NCBI RefSeq assembly: GCF_000430725.1
Contig: NZ_AUMO01000044.1
Coordinates: 62,001 to 126,000 of the forward strand
DNA: 64,000 bases
DNA from: Azohydromonas australica DSM 1124
GTDB taxonomy: Bacteria > Pseudomonadota > Gammaproteobacteria > Burkholderiales > Burkholderiaceae_C
Direction of reading: 5' to 3'
This document shows positions 31,391 through 40,287 of the stretch, in pieces. The notes under the pieces are model-generated. The model did no database searches. It had not been told where the DNA came from and worked only from the letters and a program-made list of their open reading frames with translations. The position numbers were made by a program, and so were the translations under genes. How positions within the stretch are numbered: the first letter of the stretch is position 1; each line of letters opens with the position of its first letter.

Positions 31391-32167
31391 TCAGGGCATG
31401 AACTGCCCGCCGTTGATGTCCAGCACCTGCCCCGTGATGTAGCCGCTGGCGGCGTGCGAGGCGAAGAACAGGAAGGCCGGGGCCGCCTCCTGCGGCCGGC
31501 CCAATCGCCCCATCGGGATGCCGCGCGCGATGGCCGCCTTCGTCTCGGCCGACTTGTCGGCATGGAAGGCAGTGTCGAAGGTGCCCGGCGAGAGGGTGTT
31601 GAAACGGATGCCGTCGGCGCTGTGGTACGCCACCCAGTTCTTCTGGATGTTGTGCAGCCAGGCCTTGGCCGCGCCGTAGAGCCCCGCGCCCGGCCCGCCG
31701 CCCACGTGCGCCGCCACCGAGCCGACCAGGATCACCGCGCTGCTCTCCCCGCTGGCCTGCGCCGACGCCTTCAGGTGCGGCAGCGCGAAGCGCGTGGTCA
31801 TCAGCGCCGAGCGCGCGTTGAGGTCGTGCACGGCGTCGAAGAAGTCGTCGTCGATCTCCGGCAGCGGCTTGCGCGCCACCAGCCCGCCGGCGTTGTTCAC
31901 CAGCACGTCGATGCCGCCGAAACGTTCCACGAAGGCCTCCACCACGCCGCGGCAGGCCTCGGTGCCTGAAAGATCGCCCGGCAGGAACATCCCTTCGCCA
32001 CCGTGGGCGCCCAGCTCGTCCAGCCGGGCCTGCAGGTCCGCCGGGGCGCTGCGGCCGTTGAATCCCACCCGCGCCCCGCAGCGCGCGAAAGCCTGCACCG
32101 CAGCCCAGCCGATGCCCTGCGTCGCGCCGGTGACCAGCACCCGCTTGCCCTTCAAGTCGTCGTACAT
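31391..32167 (-). CDS. SDR-family oxidoreductase, possibly a sugar dehydrogenase
   Basis: A 258-residue short-chain dehydrogenase. The start at 32167 has AAGGAG at 8 nt. It shows the cofactor motif VTGATQGIG (residues 12-20), NNAGG, catalytic Ser150 and YGAAK with Tyr164 and Lys168, and the end motif GQVLDINGG. It is divergent from the IclR regulator and lies beside DgoK and DgoA, so oxidation of galactose or a related sugar acid intermediate fits. Specificity is inferred from context alone; the fold serves hundreds of substrates. It shares the 159-bp promoter region with the regulator, including the palindrome at 32274-32299. Confidence 0.85.
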   Translation of the reverse strand: MYDDLKGKRVLVTGATQGIGWAAVQAFARCGARVGFNGRSAPADLQARLDELGAHGGEGMFLPGDLSGTEACRGVVEAFVERFGGIDVLVNNAGGLVARKPLPEIDDDFFDAVHDLNARSALMTTRFALPHLKASAQASGESSAVILVGSVAAHVGGGPGAGLYGAAKAWLHNIQKNWVAYHSADGIRFNTLSPGTFDTAFHADKSAETKAAIARGIPMGRLGRPQEAAPAFLFFASHAASGYITGQVLDINGGQFMP

Positions 32168-32273
32168 CAAAGCTTCTCCTTGCATCGCGTGGCAACCGGA
32201 TCATCGATTCAGATACCGGTTTCATCGTGGCGGCACATGCTAGAAACGGCTTAGCGGCGGCGTCAAGGCTCTC

Positions 32274-32299
32274 AATATCTGGGATACATGCCCGATATT
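32274..32299. promoter_or_regulatory. Candidate IclR-family operator
   Basis: A 26-bp imperfect palindrome: AATATC at 32274-32279 and GATATT at 32294-32299, with TGGG and GCCC inside. It lies 28 bp upstream of the regulator start, in the divergent region facing the SDR gene, in an AT-rich patch. The position suits autoregulation and control of both directions. Confidence 0.55.
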
Positions 32300-32326
32300 T
32301 GACTCAATTCAAGACCCAGTCATACG

Positions 32327-33181
32327 ATGACATCCACCATGCACCACCTCATCACCTCGTCCCTCGAGCCTTCCACCGGAGCCGCCGCGAGCGCGGCGCC
32401 GGGCGAGGCACGCGGCACGGCCGGCGGCACGCAGACGCTGCTGCGCGGGCTGGCGGTGCTGGAGTGCGTGGCCGAGGGCGTGAGCGACGTGCGCGGCATC
32501 GCGGCGCGGCTGGGCACGCCGCGCAGCACCACGCACCGCCTGCTCGGCAGCCTGGTGGCACAGGGCTACCTGCACCACATCCCGTACCGCGGCTACCTGC
32601 TCGGCCCCAAGCTGCTGCTGCTGGGCCAGCGCGCGCTGGAGCAGCGTCCGCTGGCAGCGCTGGCGCGCTCGCACCTGGAGGCGCTGGCCCAGCAGACGGG
32701 CGACACCGTGCACCTGGGCGTCGTGGAAGGCGACGAGGTGCTCTACCTGGACAAGGTCTCCGGCACCAAGGGGCTGGAGATGCGCTCGCGCGTCGGCCAG
32801 CGCATGCCGCTGGCCTCCACCGGCGTGGGCAAGGCGCTGATGCTGGGCATGGACGAGGCGCGCTGGGAGACGCTGTACCGGCTGGCCGAGGTGCAGCGCT
32901 CGGGCCAGCCGGACAAGCCGCCCATGCGTCCCTGGGCCGGGTACCTGGACGAGATGCGGCGCTACCGCGCGCAGGGCGTGGTGCTGGACCTGGAAGAGAA
33001 CGAGCTGGGCATCCGCTGCGTGGGCGCGCCGGTGCGCGACATCGGCGGGCGCGTGGTGGCCGGCCTGAGCGTGGCCAGCGCCCTGCCCTGGATGCCCGAG
33101 GAACGCATGGCGCGGCTGGCACCGGTGGTGCGGCAGCGCGCGGAAAGCCTGTCGAAGGAGCTGGGATGGATACCCGCATGA
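32327..33181 (+). CDS. IclR-family transcriptional regulator
   Basis: A 284-residue regulator. A winged helix at about residues 35-95 (LRGLAVLECVAEGVSDVRGIAARLGTPRSTTHRLL, quoted in two parts) is followed by a GAF-like IclR effector domain with LGVVEGDEVLYLDKV, RMPLASTGVGKA and ENELGIRCVGAPVRD. Effectors of this family are small carbon sources. Its position in front of the 2-keto-3-deoxygalactonate kinase and aldolase genes suggests galactonate or a catabolite of it. A second in-frame ATG at 32339 is possible. The gene overlaps the kinase gene by a few bases, so all are likely one transcript. Confidence 0.9.
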   Translation: MTSTMHHLITSSLEPSTGAAASAAPGEARGTAGGTQTLLRGLAVLECVAEGVSDVRGIAARLGTPRSTTHRLLGSLVAQGYLHHIPYRGYLLGPKLLLLGQRALEQRPLAALARSHLEALAQQTGDTVHLGVVEGDEVLYLDKVSGTKGLEMRSRVGQRMPLASTGVGKALMLGMDEARWETLYRLAEVQRSGQPDKPPMRPWAGYLDEMRRYRAQGVVLDLEENELGIRCVGAPVRDIGGRVVAGLSVASALPWMPEERMARLAPVVRQRAESLSKELGWIPA

Positions 33182-34173
33182 ACGAGGCCGGCAGCCCGGC
33201 CGCCGCCGCCCTGGTGGCGCTGGACTGGGGCACCTCCAGCCTGCGCGCCTTCCTGATGGATGCCGGCGGCGCGGTGCTGGCCGAGCGCGCCGGCACGCAC
33301 GGCATCCGGCACCTGCCGCAGCCCGGCCCCGCCGGCTTCAGGCAGGCGCTGGCAGCCATCGCGGGCGACTGGCTCGACGCCGGCCCCGGCTTGCCGCTGG
33401 TGGCCTGCGGCATGGTCGGCAGCGCACAGGGCTGGCGCGAGGCGCCCTACGTGGGCTGCCCGGCCGACGTTGCCACGCTGGCCGCGCACGCCGCGCGCGT
33501 GGACGACGCGGCGCAACGCCCGCTGTGGATCGCGCCCGGGCTGCTGTACGAGCCCCCCGGCGCGGCGCCGGACGTGATGCGCGGCGAGGAAGTGCAGATC
33601 GCCGGCGCGCTGGCGCTGCAGCCGGCGCTGGCGCGGCGCGCCTGCATCGTGCTGCCGGGCACGCACAGCAAGTGGGCCTGGATCGAACATGGCCGGGTCA
33701 CGGCCTTCCGCACCTACATGACGGGCGAGGTCTACGCCGTGCTGCGCGGGCACTCGCTACTGGGCCAGCTGATGGCCGCGCCAGCGCAGCCCGAGGCCGT
33801 GGCGGCGGACGCCGAAGCCGCCTTCGACGCCGGCCTGGAGGCAGCACGCGCCAGCCGCCCCGGCGACCTGACGCACCAGCTCTTCGCCACGCGCACGCTG
33901 GGGCTCACCGGGCGGGTGCCCGCGCACGCGCTGGCCGACTACCTCTCGGGGTTGCTGATCGGCCACGAGATCGTGTCGGCGCTGGCGCAGGGCGACCCGG
34001 CCGCCCAGGAGGACGCGCCGCTGCTGCTGGTCGGCGAAGCCGGGCTGACGCGCCGCTACGCGCAAGCGCTGCAGCGCCTGGGCCGCGCGCCGGCGGCCGA
34101 GCTCGGCAACACCGCGCCGCAGGGGCTGTGGCGCTTCGCCGCGGCCGCCGGGCTGATCCATACCGCCACCTGA
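33166..34173 (+). CDS. dgoK: 2-dehydro-3-deoxygalactonokinase
   Basis: A 335-residue kinase that phosphorylates 2-keto-3-deoxygalactonate at O6, the step before aldol cleavage in the De Ley-Doudoroff route. Family signs are ALDWGTSSLRAFLMD near the N-terminus, LPGTHSKWAWIEHG and TYMTGEVYAVLRGHS in the middle, and the LLLVGEAGLTRRY region. Two starts are possible: 33166 with AAGGAG at 5 nt, or 33178, whose ATGA overlaps the regulator stop. The first is used here. The overlap implies translational coupling to the regulator gene. Length matches the family (about 300-340). Confidence 0.92.
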   Translation: MDTRMNEAGSPAAAALVALDWGTSSLRAFLMDAGGAVLAERAGTHGIRHLPQPGPAGFRQALAAIAGDWLDAGPGLPLVACGMVGSAQGWREAPYVGCPADVATLAAHAARVDDAAQRPLWIAPGLLYEPPGAAPDVMRGEEVQIAGALALQPALARRACIVLPGTHSKWAWIEHGRVTAFRTYMTGEVYAVLRGHSLLGQLMAAPAQPEAVAADAEAAFDAGLEAARASRPGDLTHQLFATRTLGLTGRVPAHALADYLSGLLIGHEIVSALAQGDPAAQEDAPLLLVGEAGLTRRYAQALQRLGRAPAAELGNTAPQGLWRFAAAAGLIHTAT

Positions 34174-34189
34174 GCAAGGAGAACTTTTC

Positions 34190-34846
<657 letters not shown>

Positions 34847-34960
34847 GCCTCCACAGACCCACCCGCCCGCCAGGCCGGCAGCAGACCGGCCGGGGGCCGT
34901 GCTTTCCCAACCCGGCGCGCAAGGCGCCGCACCACCAAGAGCGAGCAAAAGGAGAGAGAC

Positions 34961-35923
34961 ATGACCCTGGACCGCAGAACCCTGCTGGTGGCCGGCCTGG
35001 GCGCGCTGGCGCTGGGCCCCGCGCCGGCGCTGGCGCAGGACTACCCGGCACGGCCCGTCGAGCTGATCGTCCCTTTCCCGGCCGGCGGCGGGACGGACGC
35101 GGTGGCGCGGGCCTTCGCGGACTCGTTGCGCAAGCACCTTCCACAGTCGGTGGTGGTGGCCAACAAGACCGGCGCCGGCGGCGCCATCGGCCTGACCGAA
35201 GTGATGTCCGCCCGCCCCGACGGCTACAAGCTGGGCGTCGGCACGGTGGAGATGACGATGCTGCCGCACCTGGGCACGGCGCGCTTCACGGCCGAGGACT
35301 TCGTGCCCATCGCGCTGCTCAACGCCGAGCCCAGCGCCATCACCGTGCATGCCCAGGCGCCCTGGCGCACGGTGGAGGAGTTCCTGGCCCATGCCAGGGC
35401 CTACCCGGACAAGGTGCGCGTGGGCAACTCCGGCGTGGGCGCGATCTGGCACCTGGCGGCGGAGCAGCTGGGCCACAAGAGCGGCGTGAAGTTCTCGCAC
35501 GTGCCCTACGCTGGCGCCAACCCGGCCATCAACGACCTGATGGGCGGCCACATCGAGGCCGTCTCGGTCAGCCCGGCCGAGGTGGCGCAGCACGTGGCCG
35601 GCGGCAAGCTGCGGCTGCTGGCCGTGATGGCCGACCAGCGCGCGAAGCGCTTCCCCGACGTGCCCACGCTCAAGGAGAAGGGCATCGACGTGAGCGTGAG
35701 CACCTGGCGCGGCATCGTGGCGCCGAAGCGCACGCCGCAACCCGTGGTGGACACGCTGCGCAGCGCCGCCCGCAAGGCCGCGGACGAGCCGGATTTCCGC
35801 GACGCGCTGGCGCGGCTGGACCTGACCCACGCCTGGGCTGACGCGCCGGCGTTCCAGAAGGTGATCGAGCGCGACAACGCCTTCTTCAAGGGCCTGATGG
35901 GCGAGCTCGGCATCGCCAGGTGA
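34961..35923 (+). CDS. Tripartite tricarboxylate transporter receptor (Bug family)
   Basis: A 320-residue periplasmic binding protein with signal peptide MTLDRRTLLVAGLGALALG ending near ALAQD. The Bug family opening is plain: YPARPVELIVPFPAGGGTD. NKTGAGGAIG, then VGNSGVGAIWHLAAEQL, and the C-terminal APKRTPQPVVDTL also fit. Such proteins deliver carboxylates to TctAB membrane partners, which are not encoded here. It follows dgoA by 114 bp and AAAGGAGAG precedes the ATG. Its place suggests that it binds galactonate or a similar sugar acid, as inference. Confidence 0.9.
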   Translation: MTLDRRTLLVAGLGALALGPAPALAQDYPARPVELIVPFPAGGGTDAVARAFADSLRKHLPQSVVVANKTGAGGAIGLTEVMSARPDGYKLGVGTVEMTMLPHLGTARFTAEDFVPIALLNAEPSAITVHAQAPWRTVEEFLAHARAYPDKVRVGNSGVGAIWHLAAEQLGHKSGVKFSHVPYAGANPAINDLMGGHIEAVSVSPAEVAQHVAGGKLRLLAVMADQRAKRFPDVPTLKEKGIDVSVSTWRGIVAPKRTPQPVVDTLRSAARKAADEPDFRDALARLDLTHAWADAPAFQKVIERDNAFFKGLMGELGIAR

Positions 35924-36049
35924 GCCGGCGTCGGCGCGTGCGGCGCGCCGGAGAAAAAGCCTGCGGGCGCGGTTCGTTGAAGAACGAGCGGCGGGTCAGG
36001 AGGGGATGACTTGCGCGTCGCACCGCCGCCCGCGGGCGCAAACCTGGGC

Positions 36050-36985
36050 TCAGGCGCGGAGGTTCAGCTGCGAGCCGGTCGAGGCCTGGCTGCCGAACTG
36101 GGCGCTGACGGCGGCGTACTGCTGCACCATCAGCTGCGCCAGCTTGGCGGCCTGCGCCTGCAGCGCGCCGTCCTGCGCCGAGCCGGAGGACGAGGCCTCG
36201 GAACCGGCCGCGGAGGACGAGGACGCCCCGGCCACCGTCTCCAGCGCCTGGCTCAGCGCGTCCTGCATCGCCGACGCCTCGGTGGCGTCGATGCTGTCGT
36301 CGCCGTTGGCGTCGGCCGCCTCCAGCAGCTTCTGCATCGCCCCCTTGAGCTCGCCCACCGCGCGCTCCTGCGCCGACACCACGCCGTCCTCGTTGGTGTC
36401 CAGCGGGTCGTAGGTGGTGCTGGACGAGCTCTCGGTGCTGTCACCGCCGCCCGGGCCGCCGGGACCGCCCATGCCACCCATGGCCTGGCCGCCCTGCGGA
36501 CGGCCGGCGGCGAACTCCTCGGCGCTGAGCGAGCCGTCCTCGTCGGTGTCCAGGCGCTCCATCGCGCCGTCGTCCTCGATGCCCATCTTCTCCTGCAGGG
36601 CAGCCAGCTCGTCGCTGTCGATCGAGCCGTCGCCGTTGCCGTCCACCTTGGAGAACAGGTCGTCCTCGCCGCCGCGCTGCTGCGCGAACTCCACCGTGGA
36701 GCCGGGTTTGGGCATGAGCGCCTTCATGGCCGTGTCCAGCTCGGTGGCGTCCAGGCTGCCGCTGCCGTCGCCGTCGAGCGCGCTGAAGTCCACCGAGCTG
36801 TCGTTCGCGGCGGACGCGCTGGCGCCGGGGCGGTGCGACACCAGCTCCTGCAGCTCGCTGGCGTCCACGCCGCCGCTGCCGTCGGCATCGGCCCGCTTGA
36901 AAAGCGCCTCCTTCGAGGGCGGTTGGGGACGCTGCAGGGCGGAAAAACCGCCGCCGCCGCTGCCGATCGATCCGATGCTGCTCAT
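36050..36985 (-). CDS. Six-EF-hand calcium-binding protein
   Basis: A 311-residue protein starting MSSIGSIGSGGGG, with AAAGGAC before the ATG. No signal peptide. Six canonical 12-residue calcium loops occur in order: DADGSGGVDASE, DGDGSGSLDATE, DGNGDGSIDSDE, DTDEDGSLSAEE, DTNEDGVVSAQE and DANGDDSIDATE. They are linked by acidic helices, a glycine-rich stretch in the middle and a serine-rich stretch near the C-terminus. The layout is like EF-hand proteins of Xanthomonas (XopAW-like), some of which are described as secreted effectors; here no export signal is visible. The fifth loop is followed by a helix of usual length. It lies 127 bp downstream of a two-component gene pair on the same strand. 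Confidence 0.9.
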   Translation of the reverse strand: MSSIGSIGSGGGGFSALQRPQPPSKEALFKRADADGSGGVDASELQELVSHRPGASASAANDSSVDFSALDGDGSGSLDATELDTAMKALMPKPGSTVEFAQQRGGEDDLFSKVDGNGDGSIDSDELAALQEKMGIEDDGAMERLDTDEDGSLSAEEFAAGRPQGGQAMGGMGGPGGPGGGDSTESSSSTTYDPLDTNEDGVVSAQERAVGELKGAMQKLLEAADANGDDSIDATEASAMQDALSQALETVAGASSSSAAGSEASSSGSAQDGALQAQAAKLAQLMVQQYAAVSAQFGSQASTGSQLNLRA

Positions 36986-37112
36986 GGGATGTCCTTTCCA
37001 GTGGGGAGTCGCAGCGATTCTGGAAATCCCAGGTATGTGGGGTATTGCCCGGGTGTGTCGGCGTTGACACATGGCCCGGCGTGGATGGCCGGAGCCCGAC
37101 CGCCCTTCCTGC

Positions 37113-38309
37113 TCAAGCCAGCGGCAGCCGCACCAGCGCGCGCAGCCCGCCGCCCTCGCGGTTGTGCAGGCTCAGCGTGCCGCCCTGGCGCCGCACCAGG
37201 TCGTGCGCGATGTGCAGGCCCAGCCCCAGGCCGGCGCGGTGGCGGCCCCGCGGGTCGTCGGCCAGCTGCACGAAGGGGTCCAGCGCCGCCTGCAGCTGCG
37301 CCTGCGGGATGCCCGGGCCGTCGTCGTCCACGCTGATGCTCACCGCGTCGCCCTCGCGGCGCAGCGCCAGCCAGGCCTGCGTGCCGTGGCGCAGCGCGTT
37401 GTCCAGCAGGTTGTTGAGCACGCGGCGCAGCGCCACGGGCTGCACGCGCGCGGTCGCGGCCTCGCCCTCGCAGTGCACGGCCTCGCCCTGCTCCGCGCGG
37501 TCGTCGGCCAGGGCCTGCACCAGCGCCAGCAGGTCCGTGGGGCGCGCGGGCTCCAGCGCCTGCTCGCTGCGCACCAGCTCCAGCGCCGACTCCACCAGCG
37601 CGTCCATCTCGCGCAGGTCGGCGATGCAGCGCTGCGCCAGCGCCGCGTCCTCCAGCCGCTCCAGGCGCAGCCGCAGGCGCGTCAGCGGCGTGCGCAGGTC
37701 GTGCGAGACGGCGGCCATCAGCAGCGAGCGGGCGCGGAACTGCTGCTGCAGCTGCGCCGCCATGGTGTTGAACACGCGCGCGGCCTCGCGCACCTCCTGC
37801 GTGCCGCCCGCCTCGTCCAGCCGCGGCGGCGCCGCGTCCGAGCGCAGCGCGGGGCCGAGCTGCTGCGCCGCGCCGGCCAGGCGGCGCATTGGCGCCGTCA
37901 CCCAGCGCGCGCCCCACCAGGCGGCCAGCGCGATGACCAGCAGCCGCACGCCGTAGTCCAGCGCCAGGTCCGCCGGCGGCAGCCCGCCGCGGCGCGGCCA
38001 CGCACCGGGCGGCGCGGACTCGGGGCCCCCTGCCGGCGCCGGCCCCATCGCGTCAGGGCCAGGACCGGGTCCGGGTGGCCGCAACGCCCCCGGCCCGGGC
38101 GATGGCGGAGGGACATGCGGCGCCGTCCCCGGCACGCCGGGCGTGGGCGGCAGCGACGGGAAGGTGGGCAGCGGCATGTCCGCCGGCCGCATGGGCAGCG
38201 CGCCGCGCAGCATCACCACCGAGTAGGCGGCCAGGTGGCTAAGCACCAGGGCGGCCCACATCAGCAGGAAAAAACGCTTGAACAGCGAGTCACGCAGCAG
38301 CCGCTTCAT
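37113..38309 (-). CDS. Sensor histidine kinase (EnvZ/RstB-like)
   Basis: A 398-residue membrane kinase. The start at 38309 gives an N-terminal membrane helix (FFLLMWAALVLSHLAAYSV). A proline- and glycine-rich periplasmic loop of about 80 residues follows, with repeats of PGPGP type, then the second helix (LLVIALAAWWGARWV) and a HAMP domain. The H box is AAVSHDLRTPLTRLRLRLERL (His203; quoted for its core DLRTPL). The ATP-binding part shows NLLDNALRHG, DDDGPGIPQ and GLGLGLHIAHDL. The extracytoplasmic loop is too short and low in complexity for a classic sensor fold. Its gene follows that of the regulator by 28 bp. Confidence 0.9.
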   Translation of the reverse strand: MKRLLRDSLFKRFFLLMWAALVLSHLAAYSVVMLRGALPMRPADMPLPTFPSLPPTPGVPGTAPHVPPPSPGPGALRPPGPGPGPDAMGPAPAGGPESAPPGAWPRRGGLPPADLALDYGVRLLVIALAAWWGARWVTAPMRRLAGAAQQLGPALRSDAAPPRLDEAGGTQEVREAARVFNTMAAQLQQQFRARSLLMAAVSHDLRTPLTRLRLRLERLEDAALAQRCIADLREMDALVESALELVRSEQALEPARPTDLLALVQALADDRAEQGEAVHCEGEAATARVQPVALRRVLNNLLDNALRHGTQAWLALRREGDAVSISVDDDGPGIPQAQLQAALDPFVQLADDPRGRHRAGLGLGLHIAHDLVRRQGGTLSLHNREGGGLRALVRLPLA

Positions 38310-38337
38310 GGCCGCTCCCCGGCACCCGCACCCGCGC

Positions 38338-39054
38338 TCACGGGCCCACCCGAACGTCGAGCTGGTAACCCTCGCCGCGCACGGTGCGGATGAGCTGGGG
38401 GTCACGCGGCGAGTCGCCGAGCTTCTGGCGCAGGCGCGAGACGCCCAGGTCGATGCTGCGCTCGTTGACCTCCACGCCCGGCACGCGCGTGAGCTCCACC
38501 AGCCGCTCGCGCGCCAGCACCCGGCCCGCGTGCTCGACGAAGGCCGACAGCAGCCTGAACTCCGCCGCCGACAGCGACACCACCACGCCCTGCGGCGACA
38601 GCAGCTCGCGACGCAGCCGGTCGAAGCGCCAGCCCTCGAACTGCAGCTGCGCCGGCGCCTCGGCCGCGGGCGCGGCGCCGGCCCCCGCGCCGCGCCGGTT
38701 CCGCCGCAGCACGGCATGGATGCGCGCCACCAGCTCGCGCGGCTCGAAGGGCTTGCCGATGTAGTCGTCCGCGCCCAGCTCCAGGCCCAGCACGCGGCTG
38801 ACCGGGTCGCCCTGGGCCGTGAGCATGATCACCGGCAGCGCCAGCTGCTGGACCACCTGGCGGCACAGCTCCAGGCCGTCCTCGCCGGGCAGCATCACGT
38901 CCAGCAGCAGCAGGTCGAAGCTTCCCTCGGCCAGCGCGCGGCGCATGGCCTCGCCATCGGGCACCGTGCGCACCGCCATGCCGTAGCGCTCCAGGTAGCC
39001 CTGCACCGCGTGGCGGATCTCGGCGTCGTCATCGACCAACAGGCAGCGGATCAC
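38338..39054 (-). CDS. OmpR-family response regulator
   Basis: A 238-residue regulator. Receiver domain with acidic pocket VDDD and phospho-acceptor Asp52 in LLLLDVMLPG; Lys in YIGKPFEPREL; winged helix from about residue 130 with SLSAAEFRLLSAFVEH and SIDLGVSRLRQKLGD. The GTG at 39054 gives the usual MIRCLLVDDD start; a TTG four codons upstream is better spaced to AAGGGG and is also possible. A longer frame to 39204 has no family support. The pair probably controls nearby genes such as the EF-hand protein; nothing in the sequence proves it. Confidence 0.9.
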   Translation of the reverse strand: MIRCLLVDDDAEIRHAVQGYLERYGMAVRTVPDGEAMRRALAEGSFDLLLLDVMLPGEDGLELCRQVVQQLALPVIMLTAQGDPVSRVLGLELGADDYIGKPFEPRELVARIHAVLRRNRRGAGAGAAPAAEAPAQLQFEGWRFDRLRRELLSPQGVVVSLSAAEFRLLSAFVEHAGRVLARERLVELTRVPGVEVNERSIDLGVSRLRQKLGDSPRDPQLIRTVRGEGYQLDVRVGP

Positions 39055-39306
39055 GGCTTCCAACGCCAAGCCCCTTTGGAATTGCAATCGCGCGATTGTG
39101 GGGGCCGGCGTGAGCACAGACCCCGGCTCGCAAGCAATTGCAGCCGTCACGGCCCTTATGAAGAACACGCTTACAAGCACGGAAAGCGCATAAGAAAGCA
39201 GCAAATGCTTCGTAGGCGGGCGGGTCCGTGCTCATTACTTTCATGGCTCAACATCGTTGCGCCCGGCATATGCCCGCTGACTGGCGGGCCGTGCGGGCCC
39301 CGCCCC

Positions 39307-40284
39307 ATGGAAGCACGCAATCCGCTCGAAGCCGTTCCTGTTCCCCTCGCCGCCGCAACCCAGGCCGCCGCTCCGCCGGGCGACTTCTCGGCCTCGCACC
39401 ATCCCGACGACCATCCGGAGCTGCGCATCGCGCTGTGGGTGGCGGTGTCGATCCTGTGCGGGCTGCTGAGCTTCCTGGCCTGGCGGCTGTTCTTCGGCAC
39501 GGAGGGCGTCAACGGGGTGCAGGTGGTGCGCGACGCGCTGGCCAACCCGACCTTCTGGAGCGCGGTAGCCGTGGGCCTGCTGGCGCAGGTGGTGGACGGC
39601 GCGCTGGGCATGGCCTACGGCGTCACGGCCACCACCTTCCTGCTGGGCGCGGGCGCCACGCCGGCGGCGGCCAGCGCCAGCGTGCACATCGCCGAGGTCT
39701 TCACCACGGGCATGTCGGGCATCTCGCACTGCAAGCTGGGCAACGTCAACAAGTCGCTGTTCCTACGCCTGCTGGTGCCGGGCAGCCTGGGCGCGATCCT
39801 GGGGGCGGTGGTGATCACGCAGTTCGACGCCTCGGTGATGAAGCCCATCGTCTCGGCCTACCTGCTGCTGATGGGGCTGTACATCCTGCGCAAGGCGTGG
39901 CGGGCGCGCTTGCAGCGCAAGGAGCCGCGCCACGTGGGCAAGCTCGCGCTGCTGGGCGGCTTCGTGGACGCCACGGGCGGCGGCGGCTGGGGCCCGGTGG
40001 TCACCAGCAACCTCATCGGCGCCGGCGGCGACCCGCGCACCACCATCGGCTCGGTGAACTTCGCCGAGTTCTTCCTGACGCTCTCCAGCGCCACCTCCTT
40101 CATCCTGCTGGCCGGCGAGCCCACGACGTGGCTGCTGGTGTCGGGCCTGGTGTTCGGCGGCCTGTTCGCCGCGCCCTTCGCCGCGCTGCTGTGCAAGCGG
40201 CTGCAGCCGCGCACGCTCATGACCATCGTGGGCTGCCTGATCACGCTGCTGAGCGCCTACAACGTGTGGCGCGCCCTGGCCTGA
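39307..40284 (+). CDS. TauE/SafE-family sulfite exporter-like membrane protein
   Basis: A 325-residue protein with eight or so membrane segments. The N-terminal 35 residues are cytoplasmic and the first helix starts near IALWVAVSILCGLLSFLAW. The family halves show VDGALGMAYGVTATTFLLGAG and GGFVDATGGGGWGPVVTSNLIG, the TauE duplicated motif (quoted by core). Members export sulfite, sulfoacetate or other small organosulfur anions or take part in sulfonate metabolism. No sulfonate genes are nearby, so substrate is unknown. Start 39307 was chosen because the helices follow normally; the frame is open upstream. Confidence 0.88.
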   Translation: MEARNPLEAVPVPLAAATQAAAPPGDFSASHHPDDHPELRIALWVAVSILCGLLSFLAWRLFFGTEGVNGVQVVRDALANPTFWSAVAVGLLAQVVDGALGMAYGVTATTFLLGAGATPAAASASVHIAEVFTTGMSGISHCKLGNVNKSLFLRLLVPGSLGAILGAVVITQFDASVMKPIVSAYLLLMGLYILRKAWRARLQRKEPRHVGKLALLGGFVDATGGGGWGPVVTSNLIGAGGDPRTTIGSVNFAEFFLTLSSATSFILLAGEPTTWLLVSGLVFGGLFAAPFAALLCKRLQPRTLMTIVGCLITLLSAYNVWRALA

Positions 40285-40287
40285 GCC

